DNA from: Neobacillus drentensis
GTDB lineage: Bacteria; Bacillota; Bacilli; Bacillales; Cytobacillaceae
DNA length: 64,000 bases
Reading direction: 5' to 3'
Assembly: GCF_021560175.1 (NCBI RefSeq)
Contig: NZ_CP091110.1
Span: 1,788,001-1,852,000, forward strand
Part shown: piece by piece, positions 12,878-23,484 of the stretch
Numbering within the stretch: the first letter of the stretch is position 1
Layout: each line of letters opens with the position of its first letter
Notes under the pieces: model-generated
Told to the model about the DNA's origin: nothing
What the model saw: the letters and a program-made list of their open reading frames with translations, nothing else
Database searches by the model: none
Translations under genes and position numbers: made by a program

Positions 12878-14101
12878 ATGAGTAAGGAACGCAACATCCT
12901 ATTGTGTGTGACAGGAGGGATCGCTGTTTATAAAGCTGCAGCACTAACAAGTAAGCTTGTGCAAGCAGGTTTTAACGTGAAGGTCATCTTAAGTGAATCG
13001 GCAGAAAAATTTGTTACCTCCTTAACCTTTCAGGCCTTATCCCGCAATGATGTATATACGGATACCTTTGATGAGAAGAATTCACAAGTGATTGCTCATA
13101 TTGATTTGGCAGATTGGGCTGATTTAATTCTTGTTGCTCCGGCTACTGCTAATACAATTGGAAAATTAGCAAATGGAATTGCAGATAATATGATTACCAC
13201 TACATTGCTTGCGGCAACTTCGCCTGTGTGGATTGCCCCTGCGATGAATGTACATATGTATGACCATCCAGCTGTAAAAAGAAATCTTGAGGTATTGGCT
13301 CAGTATGGCTGTCAATTTATTGAGCCTAGCGAAGGATACCTTGCCTGTGGCTATGTAGGAAAAGGCCGCCTCGAAGAGCCGGAAAAAATAGTGATATTAA
13401 TACAAAACCACTTTAATCGACAAAAACAGGAAAAGTTAAAGGGAAAAACAGTCATGATCACGGCTGGACCAACACGAGAAAAAATAGATCCAGTCCGATT
13501 TATTTCCAATCATTCATCGGGAAAGATGGGGTACGCATTGGCAGAGGAATCTGTTAAACAAGGAGCGCGCGTGATTTTGGTTTCTGGTCCTGTCTCACTA
13601 TCCGCTCCACAGGGGGTAGAACTCGTAAAGGTTGAGAGTGCAGAGGAGATGTACCATCAAGTCTTGAAGCACTACGATGGTGCCGATGTGGTCATTAAAA
13701 CTGCGGCGGTTGCAGATTACCGCCCGAAAGTGACTTTTGATCATAAGGTGAAAAAGCAGACAGGCGATACTACTATTGAGTTAGAAAGAACAAGTGATAT
13801 TCTTTTTGAGCTAGGAAAGCGAAAGGTCAATCAACTTCTGGTTGGCTTTGCTGCAGAGACCGATCATCTAGAAGAATATGCAAAAACGAAATTAAGCAAA
13901 AAAAATGCAGATATGATTGTTGCCAATAATGTAAAAGCAGAAGGAGCGGGCTTTGGCACCGACACAAACATTGTCACTCTGTTTAAGCGCTCAGGAGAGA
14001 TCATTCGTTTACCGCTGATGACAAAGAACGAAGTGGCCGTAAAAATTATTGAAGAAATCACTTCACTTTTGAAGGACATGGATGAAAATGGAAATAGCTA
14101 G
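12878..14101 (+). CDS. coaBC: Bifunctional phosphopantothenoylcysteine decarboxylase/synthetase
   Basis: Carries out two steps of coenzyme A synthesis: CTP-dependent joining of cysteine to phosphopantothenate (CoaB, C-terminal half) and decarboxylation with FMN (CoaC, N-terminal half). CoaC marks are GGIAVYKA, active His74 in AHIDLADWADL, APAMNVHMY and Cys157 in LACGYVGKGR. CoaB marks are TAGPTREKIDPVRFISNHSSGKMG and the KTAAVADYRPK region. Its 407 residues are normal. The GGGGGC before ATG 12878 is a modest ribosome site. It overlaps priA by 20 bases. Confidence 0.96.
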   Translation: MSKERNILLCVTGGIAVYKAAALTSKLVQAGFNVKVILSESAEKFVTSLTFQALSRNDVYTDTFDEKNSQVIAHIDLADWADLILVAPATANTIGKLANGIADNMITTTLLAATSPVWIAPAMNVHMYDHPAVKRNLEVLAQYGCQFIEPSEGYLACGYVGKGRLEEPEKIVILIQNHFNRQKQEKLKGKTVMITAGPTREKIDPVRFISNHSSGKMGYALAEESVKQGARVILVSGPVSLSAPQGVELVKVESAEEMYHQVLKHYDGADVVIKTAAVADYRPKVTFDHKVKKQTGDTTIELERTSDILFELGKRKVNQLLVGFAAETDHLEEYAKTKLSKKNADMIVANNVKAEGAGFGTDTNIVTLFKRSGEIIRLPLMTKNEVAVKIIEEITSLLKDMDENGNS

Positions 14102-16505
14102 TGTCATCGTTGATGTACCGACTAAACAAACGGACCGGGCCTTCGATTATTTGATCCCTGAACAGTGGAGGGGCACCATTCAGCCGGGCATGAGGGTCAT
14201 TGTCCCCTTTGGTCCAAGGCATATCCAAGGCTTTGTCGTGGGATTAAAAGCAGAATCAGATGTAGATGTAAACAAGCTTAGAGAGATCATTGAGCCCATG
14301 GATCTAAAGCCTGTGTTGAATAACGAATTATTAAACCTTGGGAACTGGCTGACTGAAAACACGCTTTGTTTTAAAATCTTTGCCTTCCAAGTAATGCTGC
14401 CGGCAGCTTTAAAAGCAAAATACGAAAAAAAAGTCAGGCTTGCAAACAAGGGAGCTTTCATGGAGTTACCCTCAAAAGTGCAAGCCTACTTTGAGAATGA
14501 CGGAGAACTTGATTGGGAAGATGCACTACAAATGGGGATCGGTCCTCTATTACAGCGCGAGGCTGCAAACGGTCATTTAGAAGTCGTTTATGTGGTGAAA
14601 GAACGTGTGCGGAAAAAACATCGGAAATTTGTTCGGCCAACTGTCACCAGGCATGAATTAGAAGAGGCAATCCAAACCATTCCGGCCAAGGCGGAAAAGC
14701 AAAGGCAGGTTTTGCGCTATTTTCTTGAGCATGAGGATGAAGTTGAATTAAAAACCTTACTTGCTGAGCTAAAAACTTCAGGATCGACCATAAAAGCCCT
14801 TGTTGAAAAGCGGTTATTATCAGAGTTTGATAAAGAAGTTTACCGTGACCCATTTGAAAATCGAACATTCGAGCGGACTAAGCCACTGCCGTTAACAGAC
14901 TCCCAGCAGAAAGCCATTGCTCCGATTCTCCAATCGATTGAATTAGATCAGCATGAGGTGTTTTTGCTGTATGGCGTTACTGGGAGCGGCAAAACAGAAA
15001 TCTACTTGCAGTCAATCCAAGAAGTTATTGAAAAAGGTCAAGAAGCGATTGTTCTAGTACCTGAAATTGCTCTAACCCCGCAAATGGTCCATCGATTTAA
15101 AGGAAGGTTCGGTGATTTAGTAGCCGTTTTACACAGCGGTTTATCTGCAGGGGAAAAGTATGATGAATGGCGCAAGATTCAGCGGAAGGAAGTAAAAGTA
15201 GTGGTCGGAGCTCGCTCTGCTATTTTTGCACCGTTTGAAAATATTGGCATTATTATTATTGATGAAGAGCACGAAACCAGTTATAAGCAGGAAGAAATGC
15301 CGCGCTATCACGCCAGGGATGTGGCAATAGAAAGAGCGAAGACTTATAATTGTCCAGTCGTGCTCGGAAGTGCCACCCCATCGCTTGAGTCTTTTGCAAG
15401 AGCGCAAAAGAAGGTCTATCAGCTGTTATCATTACCAAGCCGGATGAACAATCAGGAACTTCCATCCGTAGAAATCATTGATATGCGGGAAGAACTTCGT
15501 GATGGCAATCGTTCGATGTTTTCCCGGAAACTTTTCGAACTGCTCCAGGACCGGCTCGAAAAGAAACAACAATCTGTCTTATTTTTAAATAAGCGGGGGC
15601 ACTCTTCATTTGTGATGTGCAGAGACTGTGGGTATGTGGTAAACTGCCCTAACTGTGATATCTCCCTTACCTATCATCGCGTGAACGAACAAATGAAATG
15701 CCATTATTGCGGTTATGAAAGTTATGTACCAAAGAATTGTCCTGAATGTACTAGTGAATATATTCGTTATTTTGGCACCGGAACTCAAAAAGTGGAAGAG
15801 GAATTAGGAAAAATTCTCCCCGAGGCAAGAGTCATTCGAATGGATGTCGATACAACGGGACGGAAAGGGGCACATGAGAGGCTCCTTACTGATTTTAAAG
15901 ATGGAAAAGCTGATATTTTACTTGGGACGCAAATGATTGCCAAAGGTCTGGATTTTCCAAATATCACCTTAGTAGGTGTGCTTTCTGCTGATACAATGCT
16001 CCATTTACCGGATTTCCGCGCATCAGAAAAGACATTTCAATTATTGACTCAAGTCAGCGGGCGGGCTGGAAGACATCAGCTGCCCGGTGAAGTTGTGATT
16101 CAAACCTATACACCGGAACACTATAGTATTGAGCTGGCCGGCCGTCAGGATTATGATTTATTTTATCAGCGGGAAATGTTGATTCGTAAACTGCATCATT
16201 ATCCCCCATTTTTTTATCTTGCACTGATCACCGTGAGTCATGAAAACCTGATTAATGTCGTTTCGGCTACTGAAAAAATGGTAAACTATGTTCGCACACA
16301 AGTGTCAAATAAAGCAGTCGTTTTAGGACCAGCAGCCTCCTCCATCCCTAGGATAAATAATAGATATCGTTATCAATGTTTGATAAAATACAAGCGGGAA
16401 CCGAACTTGATCAAAGCACTAAAAACCATCCTTGATCAATACCAAAAGGATGCCAAAAGTGGGTTGCTGGTGTCGATTGATGTCAATCCAGTTATTTTAA
16501 TGTAA
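14082..16505 (+). CDS. priA: Primosomal replication restart helicase PriA
   Basis: A 3'-to-5' DNA helicase that rebuilds replication forks. The 807 residues contain the N-terminal 3'BD domain (IVDVPTKQTDRAFDY), Walker A GVTGSGKTEIY, DEEH, the eight zinc-binding cysteines spread over CRDCGYVVNCPNC and CHYCG...CPEC, and the helicase C-terminal motifs LGTQMIAKGLDFPN and QVSGRAGR. ATG 14082 has AAGGA six bases upstream; ATG 14088 is an alternative two codons later. It lies in the usual coaBC-priA-def order. Confidence 0.96.
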   Translation: MKMEIASVIVDVPTKQTDRAFDYLIPEQWRGTIQPGMRVIVPFGPRHIQGFVVGLKAESDVDVNKLREIIEPMDLKPVLNNELLNLGNWLTENTLCFKIFAFQVMLPAALKAKYEKKVRLANKGAFMELPSKVQAYFENDGELDWEDALQMGIGPLLQREAANGHLEVVYVVKERVRKKHRKFVRPTVTRHELEEAIQTIPAKAEKQRQVLRYFLEHEDEVELKTLLAELKTSGSTIKALVEKRLLSEFDKEVYRDPFENRTFERTKPLPLTDSQQKAIAPILQSIELDQHEVFLLYGVTGSGKTEIYLQSIQEVIEKGQEAIVLVPEIALTPQMVHRFKGRFGDLVAVLHSGLSAGEKYDEWRKIQRKEVKVVVGARSAIFAPFENIGIIIIDEEHETSYKQEEMPRYHARDVAIERAKTYNCPVVLGSATPSLESFARAQKKVYQLLSLPSRMNNQELPSVEIIDMREELRDGNRSMFSRKLFELLQDRLEKKQQSVLFLNKRGHSSFVMCRDCGYVVNCPNCDISLTYHRVNEQMKCHYCGYESYVPKNCPECTSEYIRYFGTGTQKVEEELGKILPEARVIRMDVDTTGRKGAHERLLTDFKDGKADILLGTQMIAKGLDFPNITLVGVLSADTMLHLPDFRASEKTFQLLTQVSGRAGRHQLPGEVVIQTYTPEHYSIELAGRQDYDLFYQREMLIRKLHHYPPFFYLALITVSHENLINVVSATEKMVNYVRTQVSNKAVVLGPAASSIPRINNRYRYQCLIKYKREPNLIKALKTILDQYQKDAKSGLLVSIDVNPVILM

Positions 16506-16562
16506 CCAATCCTCAATTTAGATTGTAAAAGGTTATGAATGTCGTTTTTGGGTGAAAATGAT

Positions 16563-16663
16563 AAGAAAAGCGGAAGCGCCTAGTCCAGGGGCGAGGCATA
16601 AGACGAGCCTTCTTGACGGATTGGCTTATGACCCCGAGCCCCTAGTCGCTGTAGCTAGACATA
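16563..16663 (+). repeat. Interspersed repeat family A, copy A1
   Basis: GC-rich unit beginning AAAGCGGAAGCGCC and ending GTAGCTAGACA, between priA and def. It matches the reverse complement of the copy at 25170-25292 almost base for base, except that it lacks 23 bp in the middle (one arm of the inner hairpin). It holds no gene. Confidence 0.85.
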
Positions 16664-16725
16664 TATCGAAGGTTATTAAAAGAAAATATACAGCTAACTA
16701 GATTTGGCATATGGGAGGAACAAAA

Positions 16726-17211
16726 TTGGCAATTAGAAAAATCGTAATGCACCCTGCAGAGATTCTTGAACAATCCTGCAAGGAGGTCGTAAGGTTTGAT
16801 AAAAAATTAGCACGTATTCTGGATGATATGTATGACACAATGATTGAATTTGACGGGGTCGGACTAGCTGCTCCGCAAATAGGACTCGATGCCCGAATTG
16901 CGATAGTGGATATAGATGATGACTTCGGCACAATTGAAATGATGAACCCGCGTATTATTGAAACATCAGGAGAACAAACCGATCCTGAAGGCTGTCTCAG
17001 CTTTCCTGGATTATATGGTGAGGTTACCCGCCCAAATTATGTAATGATTAAAGCGTTTGACCGTAAAGGGAGAGAGTACACACTTGAAGCCGAAGGTTTT
17101 TTAGCAAGAGCCATCCAGCATGAAATTGATCATCTAGACGGCATTCTATTTACCACCAAGGTTTCTAAGTATCTTAAGGAAGAAGAGTTAGAAGGAGTAG
17201 AAAGTGAATGA
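16726..17211 (+). CDS. def: Peptide deformylase
   Basis: Removes the formyl group from the first Met of new proteins, using a bound metal ion. All three family motifs are present: [17 protein letters not shown] (metal-binding Cys90) and HEIDH (His132, Glu133, His136). I chose TTG 16726, because GGGAGG lies seven bases upstream and the family starts at this point (161 residues). ATG 16711 would add five residues and lacks a ribosome site. It overlaps fmt by four bases; the two enzymes act at opposite ends of the formylation cycle. Confidence 0.95.
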   Translation: MAIRKIVMHPAEILEQSCKEVVRFDKKLARILDDMYDTMIEFDGVGLAAPQIGLDARIAIVDIDDDFGTIEMMNPRIIETSGEQTDPEGCLSFPGLYGEVTRPNYVMIKAFDRKGREYTLEAEGFLARAIQHEIDHLDGILFTTKVSKYLKEEELEGVESE

Positions 17212-18149
17212 CCAAAATCGTTTTTATGGGGACACCGGATTTTTCAGTTCAAGTTTTACAGCAAATCATTAAGGATGGTTACGAGGTGATTGGGGTCGTA
17301 ACTCAGCCTGACCGGCCAGTAGGGCGGAAGAAAGTATTAACGCCGCCGCCTGTAAAGGTAGAGGCAGTCAAACACGGAATCCCTGTCTATCAGCCCGAAA
17401 AAATTCGCCAAGAAGAGGAACTAGCCAAAGTTCTCGCCTTAGAGCCGGATTTAATTGTTACAGCAGCTTTTGGGCAAATTTTACCTAAGAAGCTGTTAGA
17501 TGCGCCAAAATTCGGCTGCATTAATGTACATGCTTCATTGTTGCCGGAGCTTCGCGGCGGTGCGCCGATTCATTATGCTATTATGCAAGGGAAAAAGAAG
17601 ACGGGCGTTACCATTATGTATATGGTCGAAAAATTAGATGCAGGTGACATTTTAACAAGTGTAGAAGTGCCGATTAGCGAAGAGGATAATGTGGGTACCC
17701 TGTTTGAAAAATTAAGTGCAGCGGGGGCGGAACTGTTATCGGAAACCCTGCCGCCTTTATTAGCCGGACGACTTACCCCTAAGCCCCAAAACGAGGCGGA
17801 AGCTACATTTGCCACCAACATTAAACGTGAGCAGGAAAAGATTGATTGGGAGAAAACGGGAGAAGAAATCTATAACCATATCCGCGGGTTAAACCCATGG
17901 CCAGTCGCGTTTACGACAATGGAGGGGCAAGTGTTAAAAATTTGGCAGTCTGAAAAAGTAACGGGATTAACGAGTGAACCCGGGAAGATTTTAAAAATAG
18001 AATCAGATGGCTTCACCGTTGGAACAGGAAATAACACAGCCATTAAAATAATTGAACTACAGCCTTCGGGTAAAACCAAAATGCTCAGTGAACAATTTTT
18101 AAGAGGTGCTGGTTCAAAAATTACATTGGGCAGTAAGCTGGGAGAATAA
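17208..18149 (+). CDS. fmt: Methionyl-tRNA formyltransferase
   Basis: Formylates Met on the initiator tRNA with 10-formyl-tetrahydrofolate. It is 313 residues long, with the N-terminal formyltransferase domain ([10 protein letters not shown]; catalytic [20 protein letters not shown] region) and a C-terminal OB-like tRNA-binding domain. ATG overlaps the def stop (ATGA), so translation is probably coupled. rsmB begins just after its stop. Confidence 0.96.
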   Translation: MTKIVFMGTPDFSVQVLQQIIKDGYEVIGVVTQPDRPVGRKKVLTPPPVKVEAVKHGIPVYQPEKIRQEEELAKVLALEPDLIVTAAFGQILPKKLLDAPKFGCINVHASLLPELRGGAPIHYAIMQGKKKTGVTIMYMVEKLDAGDILTSVEVPISEEDNVGTLFEKLSAAGAELLSETLPPLLAGRLTPKPQNEAEATFATNIKREQEKIDWEKTGEEIYNHIRGLNPWPVAFTTMEGQVLKIWQSEKVTGLTSEPGKILKIESDGFTVGTGNNTAIKIIELQPSGKTKMLSEQFLRGAGSKITLGSKLGE

Positions 18150-18150
18150 G

Positions 18151-19500
18151 ATGACCTTTACGAAAAAAAATGTACGTGCAATCGCTATGGACCTTTTAGT
18201 GACCATCGAGAAAAATCAATCATATAGCAACTTGCTTCTTAACAGCACAATTGAAAAGAATCAATTGTCCGCTGTAGATGTCGGATTATTAACAGAACTG
18301 ACATATGGAACATTACAGAGACGAATGGTACTTGACTTCTATTTAACGCCTTTTGTCAAAGACAATAAAAAATTAGCTAACTGGATTCATCATTTACTTC
18401 GATTAACGCTCTATCAAATGGTTTATCTCGATCGAATTCCGGATCGGGCTGCAATTTTTGAAGCAGTAGAAATCGCCAAAGAACGCGGGCATAAAGGGAT
18501 TGCCAGTTTGGTGAATGGGGTGCTCAGAAATATCCAGCGGCAAGGACTTCCATCCTTGGAGGAAGTGTCTGATCCAGTTGAAAGATTAGCAATTGAAACC
18601 AGCCATCCTCTATGGCTAGTTACTAGATGGGTTAACCAATTTGGGTACGATAAGACTAAAGAAATGTGTGAAATTAATTTAACGGCACCACTGCAAACAG
18701 CAAGAGTAAATCTCACGAAAATTTCTAGAGATGAGTGTGTTGCCTTATTAGAGGAGGATGGGTTTCAGATTGAGAAAAGTCCCATTATTCCTGAAGCCAT
18801 CAGGTCATTAAAGGGAAACTTAGCCTCGACCATTTCTTTTAATTATGGAATGTTCACCATTCAAGATGAAAGTTCAATGCTTGCTGCTTATGCATTGGGA
18901 GCAAGGGAAGATGAATATATTCTCGATGCTTGTGCGGCACCGGGTGGAAAGAGTACCCATATTGCAGAAAAAATGAAAAATACTGGCGAAATCATCTCGG
19001 TTGACCTCCATCAGCACAAAGTTAGATTAATCAATGATAATGCCAAGCGATTAGGATTATCAAATATTATCACAAGTGTAGCGGATTCTCGCCATTTACA
19101 GGAAAAGTTCAAGCTTGAATCATTTGACCGGATCCTTCTTGATGCCCCTTGTTCAGGACTTGGAGTGATGAGAAGAAAGCCCGATATGAAATATACAAAG
19201 ACCGAACAAGACATCGAACGGTTGAGCACTATTCAGCAAAACCTATTAGAGTCGGTTACCCCGCTCCTAAAAAAAGGTGGTATTCTTGTCTACAGTACCT
19301 GTACAGTAGATAAAGGGGAAAATGAACTTACGGTTAAACAGTTTTTGGAGAACCATCCTGATTTCGAAGGGGACACTACCTTAAAAAGCAGGATGCCAGA
19401 AGCGGTTCAACCCTTAATTACAAATTTTGATTTACAAATTTTCCCTCAGGATATTGGATCTGATGGGTTTTATATAGCAGCTTTAAGAAAGAAGGTGTAA
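18151..19500 (+). CDS. rsmB: 16S rRNA (cytosine-967-C5) methyltransferase
   Basis: Methylates C967 of 16S rRNA (E. coli numbering) with S-adenosylmethionine. The 449 residues combine an N-terminal NusB-like RNA-binding domain (residues ~1-130) and a C-terminal NOL1/NOP2/Sun catalytic domain with LDACAAPGGKSTHIAEKM, the DAPCSGLG cysteine and the YSTCTVDKGENE cysteine. ATG 18151 follows GGGAG and matches the family start. A longer frame from 18106, inside fmt, was rejected. It is in an operon with fmt and rlmN. Confidence 0.95.
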   Translation: MTFTKKNVRAIAMDLLVTIEKNQSYSNLLLNSTIEKNQLSAVDVGLLTELTYGTLQRRMVLDFYLTPFVKDNKKLANWIHHLLRLTLYQMVYLDRIPDRAAIFEAVEIAKERGHKGIASLVNGVLRNIQRQGLPSLEEVSDPVERLAIETSHPLWLVTRWVNQFGYDKTKEMCEINLTAPLQTARVNLTKISRDECVALLEEDGFQIEKSPIIPEAIRSLKGNLASTISFNYGMFTIQDESSMLAAYALGAREDEYILDACAAPGGKSTHIAEKMKNTGEIISVDLHQHKVRLINDNAKRLGLSNIITSVADSRHLQEKFKLESFDRILLDAPCSGLGVMRRKPDMKYTKTEQDIERLSTIQQNLLESVTPLLKKGGILVYSTCTVDKGENELTVKQFLENHPDFEGDTTLKSRMPEAVQPLITNFDLQIFPQDIGSDGFYIAALRKKV

Positions 19501-19503
19501 CAG

Positions 19504-20595
19504 TTGGAACAATTAAATACAACTGAGACAAAAACAACAATGGATACTAAAAAAAAATCAATCTATTCTCTTCAGCTTGAAGAATTAAAAAACTGGTTAT
19601 CGGAGAATGGAGAAAAAGCATTCCGGGCTGAGCAAATTTTCGATTGGCTTTATAAAAAAAGAATTACCTCTTTTGAAGATATGAGCAATCTGCCAAAGGG
19701 TTTGCGTGATATGATCGATGGTCATTTTCAGATTACGACTTTGAATACGATTATCCAGCAGACATCAACGGATGGAACCATTAAATTCTTATTTGAGCTC
19801 CATGATGGCTACTCAATCGAAACGGTGCTTATGCGCCATGATTATGGAAATTCCGTTTGCGTCACCACACAGGTAGGCTGCCGAATCGGCTGTACCTTCT
19901 GTGCCTCAACTTTGGGCGGTTTGAAGAGACACCTAGAAGCTGGAGAAATTGTGGCGCAAGTGGTCAAGGTGCAACAGGCCCTGGATGAAACAGATGAGCG
20001 GGTAGATTCTGTCGTCATCATGGGGATTGGTGAGCCATTTGATAATTACGATAACATGCTAGCCTTTTTAAAGATCATCAATCACGATAAATCATTGAAT
20101 ATTGGAGCACGCCATATTACCGTTTCGACCAGTGGTATCGTTCCAAAAATTTATCAATTTGCAGATGAAAATACGCAAATTAATTTTGCCATTTCCCTTC
20201 ATGCACCTAATACCGAGCTCAGGTCTAGATTAATGCCGATTAATAAGGCCTATAAACTTGATGACTTAATGAAAGCAGTACGGTATTATATCGATAAGAC
20301 AGGTCGACGTATTAGTTTTGAATACGGCCTTTTTGGCGGTGTAAATGATTCAACAGAACATGCTGAAGAATTAGCAGCACTCTTAAAAGGACTAAAATGT
20401 CATGTGAATTTAATTCCTGTTAACTATGTACCAGAAAGAGATTATGTACGTACACCACGGGATAAAATTTTTGCTTTTGAAAAAACACTGAAAAACTTGG
20501 GTATTAATGTAACAATCCGCCGAGAGCAGGGATCAGATATTGCTGCAGCATGTGGACAACTTCGTGCAAAGGAGCGGAAGGAAGAGACGAGGTGA
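19504..20595 (+). CDS. rlmN: Dual-specificity 23S rRNA/tRNA adenine-C2 methyltransferase RlmN
   Basis: Radical-SAM enzyme that methylates A2503 of 23S rRNA and A37 of some tRNAs. The iron-sulfur motif is Cys126, Cys130 and Cys133 in [23 protein letters not shown] and SLHAPN follow as family marks. The start is TTG 19504 after AAAGGTG, three bases from the rsmB stop, giving 363 residues as in B. subtilis. The C-terminal [15 protein letters not shown] holds the Cys used in methyl transfer. Confidence 0.95.
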   Translation: MEQLNTTETKTTMDTKKKSIYSLQLEELKNWLSENGEKAFRAEQIFDWLYKKRITSFEDMSNLPKGLRDMIDGHFQITTLNTIIQQTSTDGTIKFLFELHDGYSIETVLMRHDYGNSVCVTTQVGCRIGCTFCASTLGGLKRHLEAGEIVAQVVKVQQALDETDERVDSVVIMGIGEPFDNYDNMLAFLKIINHDKSLNIGARHITVSTSGIVPKIYQFADENTQINFAISLHAPNTELRSRLMPINKAYKLDDLMKAVRYYIDKTGRRISFEYGLFGGVNDSTEHAEELAALLKGLKCHVNLIPVNYVPERDYVRTPRDKIFAFEKTLKNLGINVTIRREQGSDIAAACGQLRAKERKEETR

Positions 20596-20599
20596 AGGG

Positions 20600-21352
20600 A
20601 TGAAAGCAGTATTTCAGACAGATAGAGGGAGAGTGCGTCTTCACAATGAAGATGCCGGAGGAGTATTTAGAAATAAGGACGGTTACCGCCTTGCCATTGT
20701 TGCAGATGGCATGGGCGGACACCGTGCGGGTGATGTAGCAAGTGAGATGACGATCTCGGCATTAAAAGCAGAATGGGAAGCAGCCAGTGGGATTACGAGA
20801 GCCGGTGATGCGGAGAGTTGGCTTCAGGAGCAAATTAAGAAAGTAAATCTTTTATTATTAGATCATGCAACTAACAATTCTGAATGTGACGGAATGGGAA
20901 CCACGATTGTTGCCGCGATCATCACGGATACGTTTGCAACCATTGCCAACATTGGTGACAGCAGGGGTTATTTGCTGAACGAATCTGGCTTTAAACAAAT
21001 CACCGAAGACCATTCCCTTGTCAATGAACTCGTTAGGTCAGGACAAATATCGAGAGAAGATGCTGAACATCATCCACGAAAGAATGTCTTATTGAGGGCA
21101 TTAGGGACTGAAAAAACAGTCGAAATGGATATCAAAACGATCATTTTTGAAGAAGGAGATATCCTTTTACTTTGCTCCGACGGTCTATCCAATAAAGTCA
21201 ATGAAGCAGAAATGATGGAAATACTGCAAAATGATGAAAATTTACAACAAAAAGCAGGCACACTTATCTTACTTGCAAATGAAAATGGCGGAGAGGATAA
21301 CATTACACTGGCTATTGTCGAGTTTTCTGAACCACGCGAGGATGATGTTTAG
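20600..21352 (+). CDS. prpC: PP2C-type protein phosphatase PrpC/Stp
   Basis: Metal-dependent Ser/Thr phosphatase that reverses phosphorylation by the neighbouring kinase PrkC. The 250 residues contain the PP2C metal-binding motifs: RLHNEDAG, VADGMGGHRAGD, NIGDSRGYL, LLCSDGLSNKV and GGEDNIT. ATG 20600 is preferred: AGGTGAAGGG lies just upstream and homology starts here. It begins four bases after rlmN and its TAG is directly followed by the prkC ATG. Confidence 0.96.
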   Translation: MKAVFQTDRGRVRLHNEDAGGVFRNKDGYRLAIVADGMGGHRAGDVASEMTISALKAEWEAASGITRAGDAESWLQEQIKKVNLLLLDHATNNSECDGMGTTIVAAIITDTFATIANIGDSRGYLLNESGFKQITEDHSLVNELVRSGQISREDAEHHPRKNVLLRALGTEKTVEMDIKTIIFEEGDILLLCSDGLSNKVNEAEMMEILQNDENLQQKAGTLILLANENGGEDNITLAIVEFSEPREDDV

Positions 21353-23389
21353 ATGTTGATTGGAAAAAGATTAAGTGGCCGCTATAAAATATTGGATATG
21401 ATTGGCGGAGGCGGCATGGCTAATGTCTACTTAGCTCATGATATGATCCTTGATCGTGATGTTGCGGTGAAAATGCTGCGACTTGATTTTGCTAATGATG
21501 AAGAATTTATCCGCAGGTTCCGGCGGGAGGCACAATCTGCAACCAGTCTTGCCCATCCGAACATTGTTAGTATTTATGACGTTGGCGAAGAAAATGACCT
21601 TTATTATATCGTAATGGAATTTGTAGATGGTCAAACATTAAAGCAATACATACAGCAAAATTCCCACCTTAGAGTGGAGGACGCGCTTGGAATCATGAGA
21701 CAGCTTACCTCGGCGATCTCACATGCTCATCAAAATCATATTATACATCGCGATATAAAGCCGCATAATATTTTGGTCGATCACGATGGAAATGTGAAGA
21801 TTACGGACTTTGGTATTGCCATGGCACTTAGTGCCACGAGTATTACCCAGACAAATTCTGTCTTAGGCTCCGTCCATTACTTATCACCCGAACAAGCCAG
21901 GGGAGGCATGGCAAACAGTAAATCGGATATTTATTCATTAGGAATTGTCATGTTTGAGCTGTTGACAGGCAGATTGCCGTTTTCCGGTGAGTCAGCAGTG
22001 TCAATCGCATTAAAACATCTCCAATCGGAGACACCTTCTGTCAGAAGATGGAATCCAAGCATCCCGCAAAGTGTTGAAAATATTGTCCTAAAGGCAACTG
22101 CCAAGGACCCCTTTCATCGATACAATAGTGTTGATGAAATGGAAGAGGACTTGCGAACAGCCCTTGATCCTGAACGAATGAATGAACCAAAGTTTATTAT
22201 TCCGGTTGATGATGATGCTACAAAAGCGATTCCAGTTATTACAGTGAACCAGCCCCTGAAAAGTTTGGACGAAACATTGGTTCATAATAATGAAAAAGCA
22301 ATAAATAATCAGAATCAGAAAGATACATCAAATAAAGGTCATTCAAATGAGAAAAAACGGAAAAAGTGGCCCATAATTTTAATATCCACTTTTTTAGTTC
22401 TTGCCATTCTCGCCATACTTACTTTTACCCTTTTACCTAGTTTGTTAGTTCCTAAAGATGTTAAGGTTCCTGACTTAAGCGGTATGACCTTAGATGATGC
22501 CATTTCCAAACTGAAGTTAGAAGGGTTAACCGTCGGTAATCAAATTGAAATGACGGATGAAGAGGTAATTGAGGGGAATGTAATAAAAACAGACCCCGAA
22601 AATGGCAGTACGGTGAAGGAAAATTCCAAAGTTACCATCTATGTCAGCACGGGTAAGGAGAAATATGAATTATCCGATTATGTTGGCCGGCAATATGACG
22701 ATGTTATTCGTTTGCTAGAAGACCAGGGATTTAAAGATATAAAGAAAATAGAAACGAATGATGACAGTGTACCTGGCACAATTATTAGTCAAAATATTGC
22801 AAACGGCGAAAAGGTTGTTCCAGATGAGACTAGTCTAGAGTTTGAAGTTAGTAAAGGGCCTGAAAAAATTGTTCTTAAGGATTTAACCCAATACAATTTG
22901 AAAGGTGCTCAAGTTTACGCATCCTTGGTAGGACTAACTTTAGACTCCTCAGAAGAGAAATATGATGACAATATTGCTGCTGGAATGGTGATTTCTCAAG
23001 ATCCAGCACCAGGGACAGAATTAGAAAAAGGTGACAAGGTTAGGGTCGTCATTTCTAAAGGGAAAGAAGATAAACCGCCAAAAGAAGTAATAATTGAATT
23101 GCAGATTCCATATGAACCGGCTGTACCTGGAGAACCTGGGCAAAAACAAAAGGTGACCATATTAATCGAGGATATGAACCACAGTATGACCGAACCTGCT
23201 GAGACCTTCTATATTACGGAAAATACGAAAAAGCAAATTAAGTTAATGATTCCTTATGGCAAGAAGGCAGGCTACAAAGTCATTCGTGATGACAAGGTGA
23301 TTATTGATGAAAATAAAAACTATTCCGATATAGATGCTGACACTGGCACCGATACCACAACAGAAACAAATACACCTTCGAATAATTAG
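21353..23389 (+). CDS. prkC: Ser/Thr protein kinase with PASTA domains, PrkC
   Basis: Membrane kinase that senses cell-wall fragments; in B. subtilis it triggers spore germination and phosphorylates translation factors and RsgA. The order is: cytoplasmic kinase domain (residues ~10-270, GGGGMANVY loop, HRDIKPHN with Asp134, ITDFGIA), a charged linker, one membrane helix (about 339-367), three PASTA repeats (about 370-575, starting DVKVPDLSG, KYELSDYVG and KIVLKDLTQ), an Ig-like end domain and a Thr/Asp-rich tail. At 678 residues it is about 30 longer than the B. subtilis protein, mostly in the tail. It directly abuts prpC. Confidence 0.96.
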   Translation: MLIGKRLSGRYKILDMIGGGGMANVYLAHDMILDRDVAVKMLRLDFANDEEFIRRFRREAQSATSLAHPNIVSIYDVGEENDLYYIVMEFVDGQTLKQYIQQNSHLRVEDALGIMRQLTSAISHAHQNHIIHRDIKPHNILVDHDGNVKITDFGIAMALSATSITQTNSVLGSVHYLSPEQARGGMANSKSDIYSLGIVMFELLTGRLPFSGESAVSIALKHLQSETPSVRRWNPSIPQSVENIVLKATAKDPFHRYNSVDEMEEDLRTALDPERMNEPKFIIPVDDDATKAIPVITVNQPLKSLDETLVHNNEKAINNQNQKDTSNKGHSNEKKRKKWPIILISTFLVLAILAILTFTLLPSLLVPKDVKVPDLSGMTLDDAISKLKLEGLTVGNQIEMTDEEVIEGNVIKTDPENGSTVKENSKVTIYVSTGKEKYELSDYVGRQYDDVIRLLEDQGFKDIKKIETNDDSVPGTIISQNIANGEKVVPDETSLEFEVSKGPEKIVLKDLTQYNLKGAQVYASLVGLTLDSSEEKYDDNIAAGMVISQDPAPGTELEKGDKVRVVISKGKEDKPPKEVIIELQIPYEPAVPGEPGQKQKVTILIEDMNHSMTEPAETFYITENTKKQIKLMIPYGKKAGYKVIRDDKVIIDENKNYSDIDADTGTDTTTETNTPSNN

Positions 23390-23484
23390 AATTGTTCTAG
23401 TCCTGTATAAGAAGGACGGAAATCGCGTAGATTTTAAAAGGAGAAAATTAATTATTGGTAAGTAAAAGGGCAAGGAGTGTAGCT

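Noticed and set aside
16711..16725. ATG 16711 as the def start
   Set aside because: It has no ribosome site. TTG 16726 has GGGAGG at good spacing and matches the family start.
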